Both the position numbers and the translations under genes were made by a program. The notes under the pieces were generated by a model. That model had not been told where the DNA came from. It did no database searches and saw only the letters and a list, made by a program, of their open reading frames with translations. This document shows positions 45,975 through 56,563 of a stretch of DNA of 64,000 nt, piece by piece (within the stretch, counting starts at the first letter, position 1; each line of letters opens with the position of its first letter). The stretch is from Clostridiales bacterium. Lineage in GTDB: Bacteria; Bacteroidota; Bacteroidia; Bacteroidales; Muribaculaceae. The stretch covers positions 340,244 to 404,243 of the forward strand of contig JAMPBP010000001.1 of the NCBI GenBank assembly GCA_023666645.1. Direction: 5' to 3'.

Positions 45975-48751
45975 CAACACCTACCGATCATTACAACCAC
46001 ACCATAGACTACGACCCTGACAATATTGGAGACAACACAACCGAGGTTGTCGATAACAGCACGCATACCAGATCACGTCAAGGCCGCAAGTCCAAACAAT
46101 CGACAAAGGATCCCTCCCGACTGTCAACGCCATTGCATGAAGAGCTCAACTCTCAAACAAAAGCGCCCCGCCAATGGCCGGCATTCATACGCTTCTTTAT
46201 GGATAAACGCACCCATGCAGCCACCGGTGTCATCTTAATAATAATAGCTACCTATCTGGTTATCGCTGCAATGTCCTACTTCTCGACAGCCGCCGACGAT
46301 CAAAGCAAGCTCAACCACTTCACGGTAGAGCAAATGGTCGCCAACGGCATTACTGTCGACAATATCACGGGTCCCATGGGTGCCATTGCAGCCCATAAGC
46401 TCATAACCAATGGTCTGGGAGTCGGTTCTCTCGTGCTCGTGATCTACCTGTTCATTATAGGTGTGGCTCTGATAAAAACCGACATGAAGATACACTTCTG
46501 GAGCCTCACTTTGAAATGCCTCATATCGGCAATAGGAATTTCGCTCATTGTGGGGCTGGTCGACCTTTACTTCAACCTCGAGAGCGTATTCCCATATGGA
46601 GGATTTCATGGACGATACATCAATCTGTGGCTCATAGCCCGCATTCAATGGATTGGAGCTATAGGAGTGAGTGTGGCTCTGCTTGCAATCCTTACTTATA
46701 TGTATATCTACGACATCAGCAAACTCTTCAGCAAGATTCAGAAAGCCTATCGTGCCGCACACCCTGTCATAGAGAAAAAAATAGAGGAAAAAAGCACCGG
46801 CCACCCTGGCGATAACCAGGACTCCAAAGCCAAGACAGAGCCTAAGGTTGATGACGATACCGAGGCCGGAGAATCGACCGGGAACAATCACTCGGCCTAT
46901 ATGCCACATGACGGGAACTCGCCAGCTACAGATGATGATACCGAAAATATTACCGTCGACAACAAACCCGAGATGATGACGGTCAATGTAAGTTTTGACG
47001 ATGAATCCATAACCCGTGAACAGGATATCGAGACCGACCCCGTTGACACTACCGACGAGCATTCCCACAATCAAGATTCAGATACCGAATTCATGATAAT
47101 GCCAGCCATTGACGATGTTGATGAGGTACCCGTAGTTGATACAACTGAGGAAACCAATGACAACACCGACCAACCATCGGCATGCATAGGGACAAACAAC
47201 GCCGAGCCCGGATTTGATATCAACGTTGCAACTATCGAGGAAGGCAAAGAGGATAAGTCTCAACTATATGACCCTACTGCCGAGTTGTCACGCTATAAGC
47301 GCCCGGCGCTCGACCTGCTCATCAACAGGTCCAGCAAGACCAACAATGTGGACCGTGACGAACAAGACGCCAACAAGGAACAGATCACCAAGACACTGAA
47401 AAGTTATGGCATTCCAATCTCAAAGATACAGGCAACCGTGGGCCCCACAGTCACCCTCTATGAGATTATACCGGCCGAGGGTGTGCGCATAGCCAAAATC
47501 AAACGCCTTGAGGATGACATTGCACTGAGCCTTGCCGCCCTGGGAATACGCATCATAGCCCCTATACCGGGCAAAGGCACCATAGGTATCGAAGTTCCCA
47601 ACCAGGACCCGCAAACAGTTTCGATGCGCGTTGTTCTCGGGTCCAAGGCTTTTCAGGAATGCAAGTATCAGCTCCCCATGGCCATGGGAGCTACCATATC
47701 CAATGACATATATATAGCAGATCTGGCCAAGATGCCACACCTTCTTGTAGCCGGTGCTACCGGACAGGGTAAATCGGTTGGATTGAATGCTATCATCGCA
47801 TCACTGCTCTACAAGAAACACCCTTCCGAGCTCAAATTTGTTCTCGTCGATCCCAAAATGGTTGAGTTCAGTCTCTACAGCAAGCTGAAATATCATTTCA
47901 TGGCCCAGCTCGAAGAAGAAGAGGACTCAGTGATAACAGTTCCGGAGAAGGTGGAACGTACGCTCAATTCTCTGTGCGTTGAGATGGACAACCGCTACAA
48001 CCTGCTCAAAGATGCCAATGTACGCTCCATATCGGAGTATAACGAAAAATTTGCCGAACATCGTCTCAACCCTGAGAAAGGACACCGTTACCTACCTTAC
48101 ATAGTTATAATTGTCGATGAGTTTGCCGACCTCATCATGATGTCGGGCAAAGCAATCGAAACCCCTATAGCACGCATAGCCCAGAAAGCACGAGCAGTGG
48201 GAATGCACATGATTATCGCAACCCAGCGACCAAGCGCCAATGTCATAACAGGTATTATCCGAGCCAATTTCCCCGGCCGCATAGCATTCCGTGTAGCGAC
48301 AGCCGTCGACAGCAAAGTAATTCTTGACCGTACCGGTGCCAATCAGCTCATAGGACGCGGTGACATGCTCTTCTCCCACAATGGAGTGCTCGAGCGCGTA
48401 CAATGTGCATTCATCGATACTCCAGAGGTTGAAGCTCTGGTTGACAACATCAGCTCGCAACCCGGTTTCGACCACCCCTACTACTTGCCCGAGCCCCCGG
48501 CTGCCGACGGTGATATCGCCCTTGGATCCATTACTGAGCGAGACCCTCTGTTTGAAGATGCAGCAAGGTTCCTTTGCGCCGGTGGAGACACAGCTTCAAC
48601 ATCATCGCTGCAACGCAAATTCTCCATTGGCTACAACCGCGCAGGCAAAATTATGGACCAGCTTGAATCGGCTGGCATAGTAAGCGCAGCACAAGGAAGC
48701 AAGCCCAGGAATGTACTTATCGACATCTTCCAACTCGAGTCAATGCTCTAA
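45971..48751 (+). CDS. ftsK: FtsK/SpoIIIE-type DNA translocase
   Basis: 926 residues. The N-terminal membrane domain has about four helices (roughly 76-245), anchoring it at the division septum. A strongly acidic, low-complexity linker spans about 255-430. The motor follows: Walker A GATGQGKSVG (about 593-602), Walker B IVDEFADLIMM, an AVGMHMIIATQRPS block and a C-terminal winged-helix gamma domain (LQRKFSIGYNRAGKIMDQLE). It pumps chromosomal DNA during cell division and activates XerCD. Second gene of the rpe-ftsK-lolA unit. Confidence 0.95.
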   Translation: MTTPTDHYNHTIDYDPDNIGDNTTEVVDNSTHTRSRQGRKSKQSTKDPSRLSTPLHEELNSQTKAPRQWPAFIRFFMDKRTHAATGVILIIIATYLVIAAMSYFSTAADDQSKLNHFTVEQMVANGITVDNITGPMGAIAAHKLITNGLGVGSLVLVIYLFIIGVALIKTDMKIHFWSLTLKCLISAIGISLIVGLVDLYFNLESVFPYGGFHGRYINLWLIARIQWIGAIGVSVALLAILTYMYIYDISKLFSKIQKAYRAAHPVIEKKIEEKSTGHPGDNQDSKAKTEPKVDDDTEAGESTGNNHSAYMPHDGNSPATDDDTENITVDNKPEMMTVNVSFDDESITREQDIETDPVDTTDEHSHNQDSDTEFMIMPAIDDVDEVPVVDTTEETNDNTDQPSACIGTNNAEPGFDINVATIEEGKEDKSQLYDPTAELSRYKRPALDLLINRSSKTNNVDRDEQDANKEQITKTLKSYGIPISKIQATVGPTVTLYEIIPAEGVRIAKIKRLEDDIALSLAALGIRIIAPIPGKGTIGIEVPNQDPQTVSMRVVLGSKAFQECKYQLPMAMGATISNDIYIADLAKMPHLLVAGATGQGKSVGLNAIIASLLYKKHPSELKFVLVDPKMVEFSLYSKLKYHFMAQLEEEEDSVITVPEKVERTLNSLCVEMDNRYNLLKDANVRSISEYNEKFAEHRLNPEKGHRYLPYIVIIVDEFADLIMMSGKAIETPIARIAQKARAVGMHMIIATQRPSANVITGIIRANFPGRIAFRVATAVDSKVILDRTGANQLIGRGDMLFSHNGVLERVQCAFIDTPEVEALVDNISSQPGFDHPYYLPEPPAADGDIALGSITERDPLFEDAARFLCAGGDTASTSSLQRKFSIGYNRAGKIMDQLESAGIVSAAQGSKPRNVLIDIFQLESML

Positions 48752-48752
48752 A

Positions 48753-49433
48753 GTGGCCTCAGCTTTTAATACGATTGACAACAGCAATCATGAACAACCT
48801 AAAATTCCTTTGAAATTGTTTACCCTGTATAGAAAGATATTATTGATTGCAGCGGCACTGGCTACAGTGTCATGCATGCAAGCAGCCGAGACTGCGGCAA
48901 GTATACTTGCCAATGTTGTGAAACGCGTGTCGGCACAACCGATTGAAGCCACATTCACCGTCATGGCTTCAGGAATGACCCAAAGTGGATCACTGACTCT
49001 CTCTGGCGATAAATTTGTCATCGTCACCGATGACCTGTCGACATGGTATGACGGCAAGACACAATGGACACTATCGACAAGTACCAACGAAGTGAATGTC
49101 ACCCAGCCCACTAAGGAAGAACTGGCCGAAGTCAATCCGCTCATAATCCTGAGTACACTATCGTCGCAGTTCAATGCAGAGATGGCAGGGACCAAACCTG
49201 GCAGTTATGAACTACACCTGGTTTCCAAATCAAAAGAATCAGGCATAGCATCGGCTATGATTACGGTCTACTCAGGTTCATGGAATCCAGGAGCTATAAT
49301 CGTATACACCGCAACCGGTGAACAGTATAATATATTGATAAAAACAATAAAAAATCTCAAAAACGCCAACGATGAAACTTTCCGGTTCAACACCAAGACC
49401 CACCCGGGCGTTGAAATAATTGACCTAAGATAA
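48753..49433 (+). CDS. lolA: LolA-like outer-membrane lipoprotein carrier
   Basis: About 226 residues. After a 20-residue lead the signal segment LYRKILLIAAALATVSC is followed by a LolA/LolB-type half barrel (EATFTVMASGMTQSGSL, WYDGKTQWTLSTSTNEV, TATGEQYNILIKTIKNL). LolA ferries lipoproteins across the periplasm to the outer membrane. No ATG lies in a sensible place: GTG 48753 is 2 bp after the ftsK stop, TTG 48810 is an alternative closer to the signal peptide, and ATG 48711 would overlap ftsK. The start is uncertain; the family call is reasonable. Next gene is trxB, 18 bp away. Confidence 0.72.
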   Translation: MASAFNTIDNSNHEQPKIPLKLFTLYRKILLIAAALATVSCMQAAETAASILANVVKRVSAQPIEATFTVMASGMTQSGSLTLSGDKFVIVTDDLSTWYDGKTQWTLSTSTNEVNVTQPTKEELAEVNPLIILSTLSSQFNAEMAGTKPGSYELHLVSKSKESGIASAMITVYSGSWNPGAIIVYTATGEQYNILIKTIKNLKNANDETFRFNTKTHPGVEIIDLR

Positions 49434-49451
49434 AGAACTCATAAACATAAA

Positions 49452-50396
49452 ATGGAACAGATCAACTATACCAAATGCCTAATCATAGGAGGTGGCCCAG
49501 CCGGATTCACCGCAGCCATCTATGCCTCACGAGCCAATCTGCAGCCCATACTCTACGAAGGGATACAGCCGGGCGGACAGCTCACCACCACAACCGAAGT
49601 AGAGAACTTCCCAGGTTACCCTCAGGGTGTTACAGGACCGCAGCTGATGGACGACCTAAAATCCCAAGCGTTGAAATATGGAGCTGATGTTCGCCAGGGA
49701 CAAGTGACCAGGGTGAACTTTGAAAGCCGGCCGTTCAAAGTTGAGATTGACGGTGATATTCAGATTGTAGCTGAGACAGTAATCATAGCAACAGGTGCAT
49801 CGGCCAAATATCTTGGACTCCCCGACGAGCAGAAATATATGGGCATGGGGGTATCGGCCTGCGCCACATGCGACGGATTCTTCTACCGCCGTAAGGTTGT
49901 GGCAGTAGTGGGTGGTGGAGACACGGCATGTGAGGAAGCTTTATATCTGAGCACACTGGCATCAAAAGTATACCTTATTGTAAGACGTGACGTACTGCGC
50001 GCGTCTAAGGTCATGCAGCGTCGTGTACTCGAAAAGCCTAATATCACAGTGCTCTTCAATACCAACACTGTAGGACTTTTTGGTGAAGAAGTGGTAGAAG
50101 GAGCCCGTTTGGTGGAAAACAAGGGGACCGAACGCGAGCAACAATTCGAGATCGCTATCGACGGCTTTTTCCTTGCCATAGGCCACAGCCCAAATACCGA
50201 GGTGTTCAGGCCCTATATCGAACTTGACGAGGCCGGTTTCATAAAATTGCCCGGCAATACCACAGCGACCAATGTCGATGGAGTATTTGCCGCCGGTGAT
50301 GTTGCCGATCCCCGCTACCGGCAGGCAGTCTCGGCAGCAGGCACCGGTTGTCGCGCAGCAATTGACGCTGAGCGCTTCCTGCTCGAGCATGAGTGA
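49452..50396 (+). CDS. trxB: Thioredoxin-disulfide reductase
   Basis: 314 residues. FAD site GGGPAGFTAAIYASRA near the N-terminus, redox-active disulfide SACATCDG, NADPH site GGGDTACEEALYL, and late FAD block VFAAGDVAD are all present. It keeps thioredoxin reduced with NADPH. Last gene of the rpe-ftsK-lolA-trxB group, followed by a hairpin. Confidence 0.96.
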   Translation: MEQINYTKCLIIGGGPAGFTAAIYASRANLQPILYEGIQPGGQLTTTTEVENFPGYPQGVTGPQLMDDLKSQALKYGADVRQGQVTRVNFESRPFKVEIDGDIQIVAETVIIATGASAKYLGLPDEQKYMGMGVSACATCDGFFYRRKVVAVVGGGDTACEEALYLSTLASKVYLIVRRDVLRASKVMQRRVLEKPNITVLFNTNTVGLFGEEVVEGARLVENKGTEREQQFEIAIDGFFLAIGHSPNTEVFRPYIELDEAGFIKLPGNTTATNVDGVFAAGDVADPRYRQAVSAAGTGCRAAIDAERFLLEHE

Positions 50397-50449
50397 TTGT
50401 TTGAACCGGATTGTTTGAACCAAACCGGTATGAGAATTTGTTTTACAAT

Positions 50450-50501
50450 AAGCAAGCTCTGTAAACCTGGCATCGTATGGGCCGGTTTACAGCACTTGCT
50501 T
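50450..50501 (+). terminator. Terminator after trxB
   Basis: CTGTAAACC (50459-50467) pairs with GGTTTACAG (50484-50492), and AAGCAAG (50450-50456) with CTTGCTT (50495-50501). A two-step stem with a short T-poor tail. Confidence 0.65.
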
Positions 50502-50524
50502 AAAGTTAATTAATATTTCCCATT

Positions 50525-51130
50525 ATGCCAGCCGATTTACGTTCTACCATCTTCAACATCAAGCACCCTGCAGGCAAAGCCGAGAGTGGGTCATTACTTG
50601 TGGCAGAGCCTTTCCTGCAGGAGGAGTGTTTCAACCATGCCGTAATACTGCTTGTGGACCATGCCGAAGGGTATGCCTCCATGGGACTTACCCTCAACAA
50701 GCCTACGACCTACACGCTCAATGATGTGACCAGCGATGTTGATCGGGCTGATTCGGTACCTTTGTTCAGCGGTGGACCCGTAGGTGAAGACCGCATGTTT
50801 TATCTACACACCCTTGGTAACATATTCAACGGCAGCATAGAAATTATTCCAGGACTATATATAGGAGGGGATTACGACCAGGTTCTTCAATATATCAGTG
50901 ATGGTTACCCCACTGAGGGGATAATCAGATTCTTCATAGGCTACAGCGGCTGGGAACCCGGACAACTCGACCGGGAGTTGAAACAGAGTGTATGGGCTGT
51001 CACCCGCCCGGCTGATTCTTCATTATTGCTCACCGGCGAGCAGGACTCATTCTGGCACCGTACGGTAAGATCCATGGGACCCGACTACCGTGGCTGGTTA
51101 TTCCACCCCATGTATCCCGGGTCCAACTAA
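50525..51130 (+). CDS. YqgE/AlgH family protein
   Basis: 201 residues. The family blocks are visible: GSLLVAEPFLQEECFNHAVILL, SMGLTLNKPT, PLFSGGPVGEDRMFYLH, FFIGYSGWEPGQL, and the late SFWHRTVRSMG. YqgE proteins are conserved cytoplasmic proteins of unclear function. The 3' end overlaps the convergent acetyltransferase gene by 33 bp. Confidence 0.9.
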   Translation: MPADLRSTIFNIKHPAGKAESGSLLVAEPFLQEECFNHAVILLVDHAEGYASMGLTLNKPTTYTLNDVTSDVDRADSVPLFSGGPVGEDRMFYLHTLGNIFNGSIEIIPGLYIGGDYDQVLQYISDGYPTEGIIRFFIGYSGWEPGQLDRELKQSVWAVTRPADSSLLLTGEQDSFWHRTVRSMGPDYRGWLFHPMYPGSN

Positions 51131-51655
51131 CCTCTGGAAATGATAGGCCGATACATATCCCCTGCCCCGTTTTATCCAATCGGTAAAACGACCGGTCTCT
51201 GTAAAACCGGCATTCCTGAATAATTTCACACTGGGCTCGTTGTCACATCTCACAACAGCAGCGAGCTGATGCATACCCAGGACCTCGCCACACAGTTTAA
51301 TCAACAGAGAGAGTGCACGCGTTGCAACATGATCATGCCTCATTGACTTTATGACAGTAATGCCCACATAGGCACGATGATTCACCCGGTCATAATCATA
51401 AAGGTCGGCAACCCCGGCAAATTCATTACGGTGGACAATAACCAGTCTCAACTGTCCGGTTGCAAATATATTGCCATCATAATTCTCGATATAATCCCAC
51501 AATTGCTTCCGGGACACAGGTGCGAACGTCACACCATCGTTCCATTGAGCGACATCATTTTCAGTAAGATACATCATGTCGATATCCTGCGGTTCGGGAG
51601 CCCGCAGAGTCACGATACCATCGCTTAACATGCTGTTGTCAATCACCGGCTTCAT
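51098..51655 (-). CDS. GNAT family N-acetyltransferase (RimJ/RimL-like)
   Basis: 185 residues. It starts [20 protein letters not shown], the RimJ/RimL-type opening, and ends with [21 protein letters not shown], the acetyl-CoA-site helix and strand of this subgroup. The acceptor could be a protein N-terminus, an antibiotic or a metabolite. Its start overlaps the recR stop by 4 bp; its end overlaps yqgE. Confidence 0.82.
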   Translation of the reverse strand: MKPVIDNSMLSDGIVTLRAPEPQDIDMMYLTENDVAQWNDGVTFAPVSRKQLWDYIENYDGNIFATGQLRLVIVHRNEFAGVADLYDYDRVNHRAYVGITVIKSMRHDHVATRALSLLIKLCGEVLGMHQLAAVVRCDNEPSVKLFRNAGFTETGRFTDWIKRGRGYVSAYHFQRLVGPGIHGVE

Positions 51656-52266
51656 ATTGAGCTTGCAAAATCGGTTCTATTCAAAAGACTTCGACCGAGA
51701 GTAATCTCATCGGTATATTCTATATCGTTGCCCACCGACACACCTCGCGCCAGCTGGGTCACCTTGACGCTGCGCGTGCCAAGTTTACGATATATGTAAT
51801 AACATGTTGTATCACCCTCCATCGTAGCACTCAAAGCAAGTATGATTTCTTTCACATCATCAGAATCAACACGCTCCACAAGCGAATCGATTTCAAGCAC
51901 TTCAGGTCCTACACCGTCGAGTGGTGATATGAGGCCACCGAGCACATGGTAAAGTCCATGATACTGCCCCGTGCGCTCAAAACATATTACATCTTTCACA
52001 CTTTCAACCACACACACTGTTGAATTGTCGCGCGAAGGGTCGCCACATATGCTGCACACATCGCTTTCGGAAATATTGTGGCAACAACGGCAGTAGGTCA
52101 CCTCGCGACGCAACTTGACAAGCGACTCGCCAAGAGCCACAGCTTCATGCTCGTCACGACGCAACAGGTGAAGAGCCAGACGCAAGGCGGTTTTACGCCC
52201 TATACCCGGCAAGCGTGAAAGTTCGGTCACGGCATTCTCCAGTAATGTAGATGCATATTCCTGCAT
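51652..52266 (-). CDS. recR: Recombination mediator protein RecR
   Basis: 204 residues. Helix-hairpin-helix [20 protein letters not shown], a zinc finger ([16 protein letters not shown]) and a Toprim domain starting [13 protein letters not shown]. It helps load RecA on SSB-coated gaps. Lies 32 bp after hemW. Confidence 0.96.
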   Translation of the reverse strand: MQEYASTLLENAVTELSRLPGIGRKTALRLALHLLRRDEHEAVALGESLVKLRREVTYCRCCHNISESDVCSICGDPSRDNSTVCVVESVKDVICFERTGQYHGLYHVLGGLISPLDGVGPEVLEIDSLVERVDSDDVKEIILALSATMEGDTTCYYIYRKLGTRSVKVTQLARGVSVGNDIEYTDEITLGRSLLNRTDFASSI

Positions 52267-52298
52267 TTTTTCTTTTTTTACTCTATATAGTTAATGTG

Positions 52299-53423
52299 TT
52301 AAACAATCAATTCCCGCATCACTGCATCGGCAGTCAGCCATAGCCTGGAAGGAATTCTCACTATTCCTTCATCAACTATTAGCTGGCCTGTAGCAACGAG
52401 CGCATTCATAGCCGGCAACATTTGCGGAATCAGATATCCGAATGATTGCCTCTCAAGCGACTTTAGTTCGAGTCCGGCCGATGTGCGCAATCTTGTTATT
52501 ATATAATCATTGAACCGATTCTCATCTGTCTCATCATCTATTTCACATATCAGACTTCTTCCCGACAATTCTTCAATATATTTCCTGACACCCGGAGGAT
52601 TAAAACGCCGGGTCAATCCATCAAAGCTATGGGCCGAGGGTCCCAGCCCCAGATAGGGCGTCGAATTCCAATAAGCTGAATTGTGACGTGAATGGAATGA
52701 GGGGAGTGCATAGTTGGAAATCTCATAATGTTCATACCCGGCGACACCCAGCCGTTCGGTGATAAGATGATACATACGGGTCACCAAATAGTCATCGGCT
52801 TCAATGATTTTTCCGGCGGTAAGCCTTGCATAAAGACGTGTGCCCGGCTCGTAAGAAAGCAGATAGACCGACAGGTGAGGCGGTCTCAGCTCGATCAGCC
52901 GATCGAGCGAATAGCTCAAAGACTCGATTGTCTGACCCGGTAAACCGAATATCAGATCAAGATTATAATTGTCAAAATTATCAGCGATCAACCGTGAAGC
53001 CCTCAGTGCTGTAGAAGCAGAGTGACGACGCCCCACATTGACCAATTCCTTGTCGACAAGCGATTGCACACCCATGCTCACACGGTTCACTCCACAAGCC
53101 CTGAGACTTCCCAACAGGTCGGTGTCGACATCCTCAGGATTCACCTCTGTTGTCATTTCTATCACTCTGTCAAAGCTGAAGATACCGCCGAGTCCATTGA
53201 TCAGATCACCAAGCAGCCTTCCTCCCATTGAAGAAGGTGTGCCACCACCTATATAGACCGTTGACAACGGCTCATCATGCAACTCGTCGCGTCGCATCAG
53301 AGCCTCTTGCAATACAGCACCGACATATCGGCTCATTGTCGAACTGTCGGGCACGGAATAAAAGTCACAGTAGGCACACTTTGAGTGACAATATGGGACA
53401 TGAACATATAACCCTGCACTCAT
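52299..53423 (-). CDS. hemW: Heme chaperone HemW (radical SAM, HemN-like)
   Basis: 374 residues. Radical-SAM cysteines are C12, C16 and C19 (CHSKCAYC), and YIGGGTPSSM and TTEVNPEDV follow. The HemW C-terminal domain is present. HemW proteins are heme-binding chaperones often misannotated as oxygen-independent coproporphyrinogen oxidase; the short CxxxCxxC without the extra N-terminal cysteine of HemN supports HemW. Start overlaps the addB stop by 4 bp. Confidence 0.88.
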   Translation of the reverse strand: MSAGLYVHVPYCHSKCAYCDFYSVPDSSTMSRYVGAVLQEALMRRDELHDEPLSTVYIGGGTPSSMGGRLLGDLINGLGGIFSFDRVIEMTTEVNPEDVDTDLLGSLRACGVNRVSMGVQSLVDKELVNVGRRHSASTALRASRLIADNFDNYNLDLIFGLPGQTIESLSYSLDRLIELRPPHLSVYLLSYEPGTRLYARLTAGKIIEADDYLVTRMYHLITERLGVAGYEHYEISNYALPSFHSRHNSAYWNSTPYLGLGPSAHSFDGLTRRFNPPGVRKYIEELSGRSLICEIDDETDENRFNDYIITRLRTSAGLELKSLERQSFGYLIPQMLPAMNALVATGQLIVDEGIVRIPSRLWLTADAVMRELIV

Positions 53424-56400
53424 GACTCCTTACGCCTGCATATAGTTGTAAACTTGCAAAACCCACACACATGGTCATCATCGGGAATGCTCAACTTGTA
53501 ATCATCTCCATCAGTAGCATTGAACAATGGGAAAAGCTCTTCATCAAGCCGGGCCATTACCTCATCATTGAACTGCCTGAAGTCGTATAATGGTTCATCA
53601 TTGATGACAATAGGTTTGGGCGGTTCATTGCTCCCTATCGACTTGAACTTATATAGCATTGGCTGAATAGCAGGATTATCAATAAAATAAGAAGCATTAT
53701 CTGGATCCTGAACAAAAGCATTGCTATAGATGAATAGCTGCAAGATAGCCTTGTCGCGCTTCATCACCATATTCTTCTTGTAGGGGACAAACATCCTGTC
53801 GACGGTGGTGACTGTATCATCGACACCGGTCTTGTAATCAATGATTCTTATGACGCGTCGTCCGTCGGGACCTATTACCGAATCTATACGGTCAATTATA
53901 TATTTCAGGTTAATAGTGAGGCGGTCGGAAACCTTCAACCTTATGTTGCCTTTCTTCTCGGCATCGATGAACGTGAATGTGTCATAATCGTCGAGTTCAT
54001 GGTCAAGCATATTCCTTACCAGCTGAAGCATCATCTTGCCCAAAAGCTCATTTTCACCTGTGAGCGGTGTCATGTCATCTTTGTCCTTGTTCAAGAACAA
54101 ATTGTTCACAGCCTTGCGAATCTCGGGCTCTATTACCGATGGTTGCCGTAATTTATTAATGACACCTCGGTCTATGACCACCGGACGTCCCCCAGTCTGC
54201 AAAGATTTATACAAACGCTCGACAACCTTGTGGACAATATTTCCAAACATAGCATCGTCAATATAATCACAAGGATCGTTATGGTCATTATATCCTTCGA
54301 TATAATTCAGAGCAAACCTCACCCTGCAATCAATATAACTGTTGATTGACGAAGCCGACAGTGTAAGCTGGCTGAAAGGCGACACATACTTTCCCAACTT
54401 TTCAATACGCGTTTTATCCAGCACCATCTCTACCTTGGGATTATCTTGTACCTGAAGCTTATATCCCGCCATTGAAATATTCATCATGGGCGGATTATAG
54501 AGATATCTTAGCTGATTGATGTAACGCGATGGCTCACCACTCTTCGCTCCCTGTGAACGGGTATCATAAAGCATGTATACATGCTGAGCTCTTGAGATGA
54601 GACGATAAAAATAGTAGGCCGAGATGCTTTCCTGATACTCCATCGTTGCCATGCCATAACCGTAACGCAAAGCCGGAGGAATGAACGAACTTGCAAAATG
54701 CTTGCGGGGAAATATGCGCTCATTCATCGAAGTTATAATTATGTTGTCAAAATCAAGGGCTCGTGTTTCAAGCATACCCATGATTTGCAACCCTTTAAGA
54801 GGACGGCCTTCAAAAGCCACAGAGCCTCCTGCCATGAGACGTTCCACCATGCGGAATATCGTCGAGTCGTTCAAATCCACCTGCAGATCACCAAGGTGAC
54901 AACGCTGCATGCGCTGCAACTCATCGATTGCCTCAAGATAATGCTTAAGAAAGCCGGCTTCCATAGCTCCCGCAGCCGACAGGCGGAGCTCATTCAAGCG
55001 GTCCTCATCAGCCTCATCACTATTATCTTCATTATCTTCAACTATGGTGTGTTGCTTGATGACACAATCAAGCAGCCAGTGTATCAATGTCTTGAGATAG
55101 GCAAATACTTCACGGCTCGACCCCGACTCGTTGACAGGCACAAACAACGGTCCCAATGTTTCATATATAGGATTGTCCAACAGCGATACCGGAACGTTGA
55201 ACAGTCGCTTTTCATTTATTTCCTTTACAATCTTGTCACATGTGGCTGAATCGATTGAACGTATTATGGGATGTGAGAGAATATTGATGACATCTTCCTT
55301 AAAAAAACTGTTTTCAAAGCTTGTCACCTTTGCCCTGAGTTGCATTCCCACAATTCTCGACACCAGTGAGGCTACAGCTGTGTCACGCAACGGATAGCCC
55401 ATTGTAACATTGATGTCATTTATTCCTTCGGGCAGCGAGTTGATGATTGGCATACACAAGCCCTCATCAGGGAGCACAATGGCCGTTGACAGGAGCTCCC
55501 TGTCAATGTTGTCACCCACTCTCCTCTCTCTATCATTCTTGAACAACCGTTGCAAAATCCCGGCTACTACCTTTGGCTGACCGTTGACCGAGGGGATACC
55601 GATGATATCAATCTGAGGCCAATGATCGATGCGGTGTCCTATCCCGGCTGCATCAGCAGGAGAAGCAAACTCCTTGACATATTTTTTCAAGAAGCGGGTT
55701 GCATGATTTTCCGAGTCATCGAATGCCGGAGATGCATAATCCCAGAAAAAATCGGCAATACCTTTGGCTTTCAATGTTTCAAACAGTTTTTCTTCAACTG
55801 TCGACAACACATTGAATCCTATAAAAACATAGCGTTCATAGGGAAGTTCTCCGGCTGGCATATCCCGTAGAATCTCGAGAGCCCTGCGATATATCATACC
55901 TTGATAGGCAAGCTGACGTGACTGCAGTTCATCATTGAATGCATGGTATAGTTCATCCATCACTTGCCACAATTTGACAAACGATGCCACGATTTTGTGA
56001 TTGTGCTCCCCATTGTCCTTGCTGCGATGAATCTCATGCACTGCATGATTCCAGAACTCGGCGGCCTGTCGAGGCAATTTATCCTCACCCCAGTAACGCT
56101 TTATCACGTCAATCTGCTCGGGGGTGAGATAATTGGCACTTATCTCGCGCAAAGCCTCAATATTGTGGAACAGTTGGGCCGAGTCGACCATATATTTGTC
56201 AACATCAGTAAAGTCATTTATAAGGATATCGCCCCAATACTGAAAGCGGTTGAAATCGATGGCCACCGGATCGTCATCATCAGCTTTGTGGCGTTCCATA
56301 ACATTACGGTAACAACGATAGAGCAGGAACAGCTGCTCTATGCGCGAGGCTTCAATGTCACCTGTAATCTCGATGACAAGGTCGCTGATTGTCATTACCT

Positions 56401-56563
56401 CAGGGTGAATGAGAGGATATCCGGCTATCTGCGACTCCACAGCAAGAAAATGGTTGAAGAACACGCCGGCACGCTTATTGGGAAACACAAAGCAGTAATC
56501 AATGAGACCACGTCCGTGCTTTTCAATATAATATTTTGCTATCTCCTGCAGGAAAGGTGTCAT
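53420..56563 (-). CDS. addB: AddB-like PD-(D/E)XK exonuclease
   Basis: 1047 residues. The N-terminus (YCFVFPNKRAGVFFNHFL) is the AddB inactivated-helicase opening. The C-terminal 300 residues form a RecB-type nuclease with RIIDYKTG as the catalytic D...K stretch. A 4Fe-4S staple is indicated by SYIDCRVRFALNYI and the CGFCKFTTIC tail. AddB pairs with AddA to resect double-strand breaks to Chi-like sites. No addA lies in this window, so the usual addBA pairing is broken up or the partner is elsewhere. It starts within the holB stop (4-bp overlap). Confidence 0.82.
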   Translation of the reverse strand: MTPFLQEIAKYYIEKHGRGLIDYCFVFPNKRAGVFFNHFLAVESQIAGYPLIHPEVMTISDLVIEITGDIEASRIEQLFLLYRCYRNVMERHKADDDDPVAIDFNRFQYWGDILINDFTDVDKYMVDSAQLFHNIEALREISANYLTPEQIDVIKRYWGEDKLPRQAAEFWNHAVHEIHRSKDNGEHNHKIVASFVKLWQVMDELYHAFNDELQSRQLAYQGMIYRRALEILRDMPAGELPYERYVFIGFNVLSTVEEKLFETLKAKGIADFFWDYASPAFDDSENHATRFLKKYVKEFASPADAAGIGHRIDHWPQIDIIGIPSVNGQPKVVAGILQRLFKNDRERRVGDNIDRELLSTAIVLPDEGLCMPIINSLPEGINDINVTMGYPLRDTAVASLVSRIVGMQLRAKVTSFENSFFKEDVINILSHPIIRSIDSATCDKIVKEINEKRLFNVPVSLLDNPIYETLGPLFVPVNESGSSREVFAYLKTLIHWLLDCVIKQHTIVEDNEDNSDEADEDRLNELRLSAAGAMEAGFLKHYLEAIDELQRMQRCHLGDLQVDLNDSTIFRMVERLMAGGSVAFEGRPLKGLQIMGMLETRALDFDNIIITSMNERIFPRKHFASSFIPPALRYGYGMATMEYQESISAYYFYRLISRAQHVYMLYDTRSQGAKSGEPSRYINQLRYLYNPPMMNISMAGYKLQVQDNPKVEMVLDKTRIEKLGKYVSPFSQLTLSASSINSYIDCRVRFALNYIEGYNDHNDPCDYIDDAMFGNIVHKVVERLYKSLQTGGRPVVIDRGVINKLRQPSVIEPEIRKAVNNLFLNKDKDDMTPLTGENELLGKMMLQLVRNMLDHELDDYDTFTFIDAEKKGNIRLKVSDRLTINLKYIIDRIDSVIGPDGRRVIRIIDYKTGVDDTVTTVDRMFVPYKKNMVMKRDKAILQLFIYSNAFVQDPDNASYFIDNPAIQPMLYKFKSIGSNEPPKPIVINDEPLYDFRQFNDEVMARLDEELFPLFNATDGDDYKLSIPDDDHVCGFCKFTTICRRKES

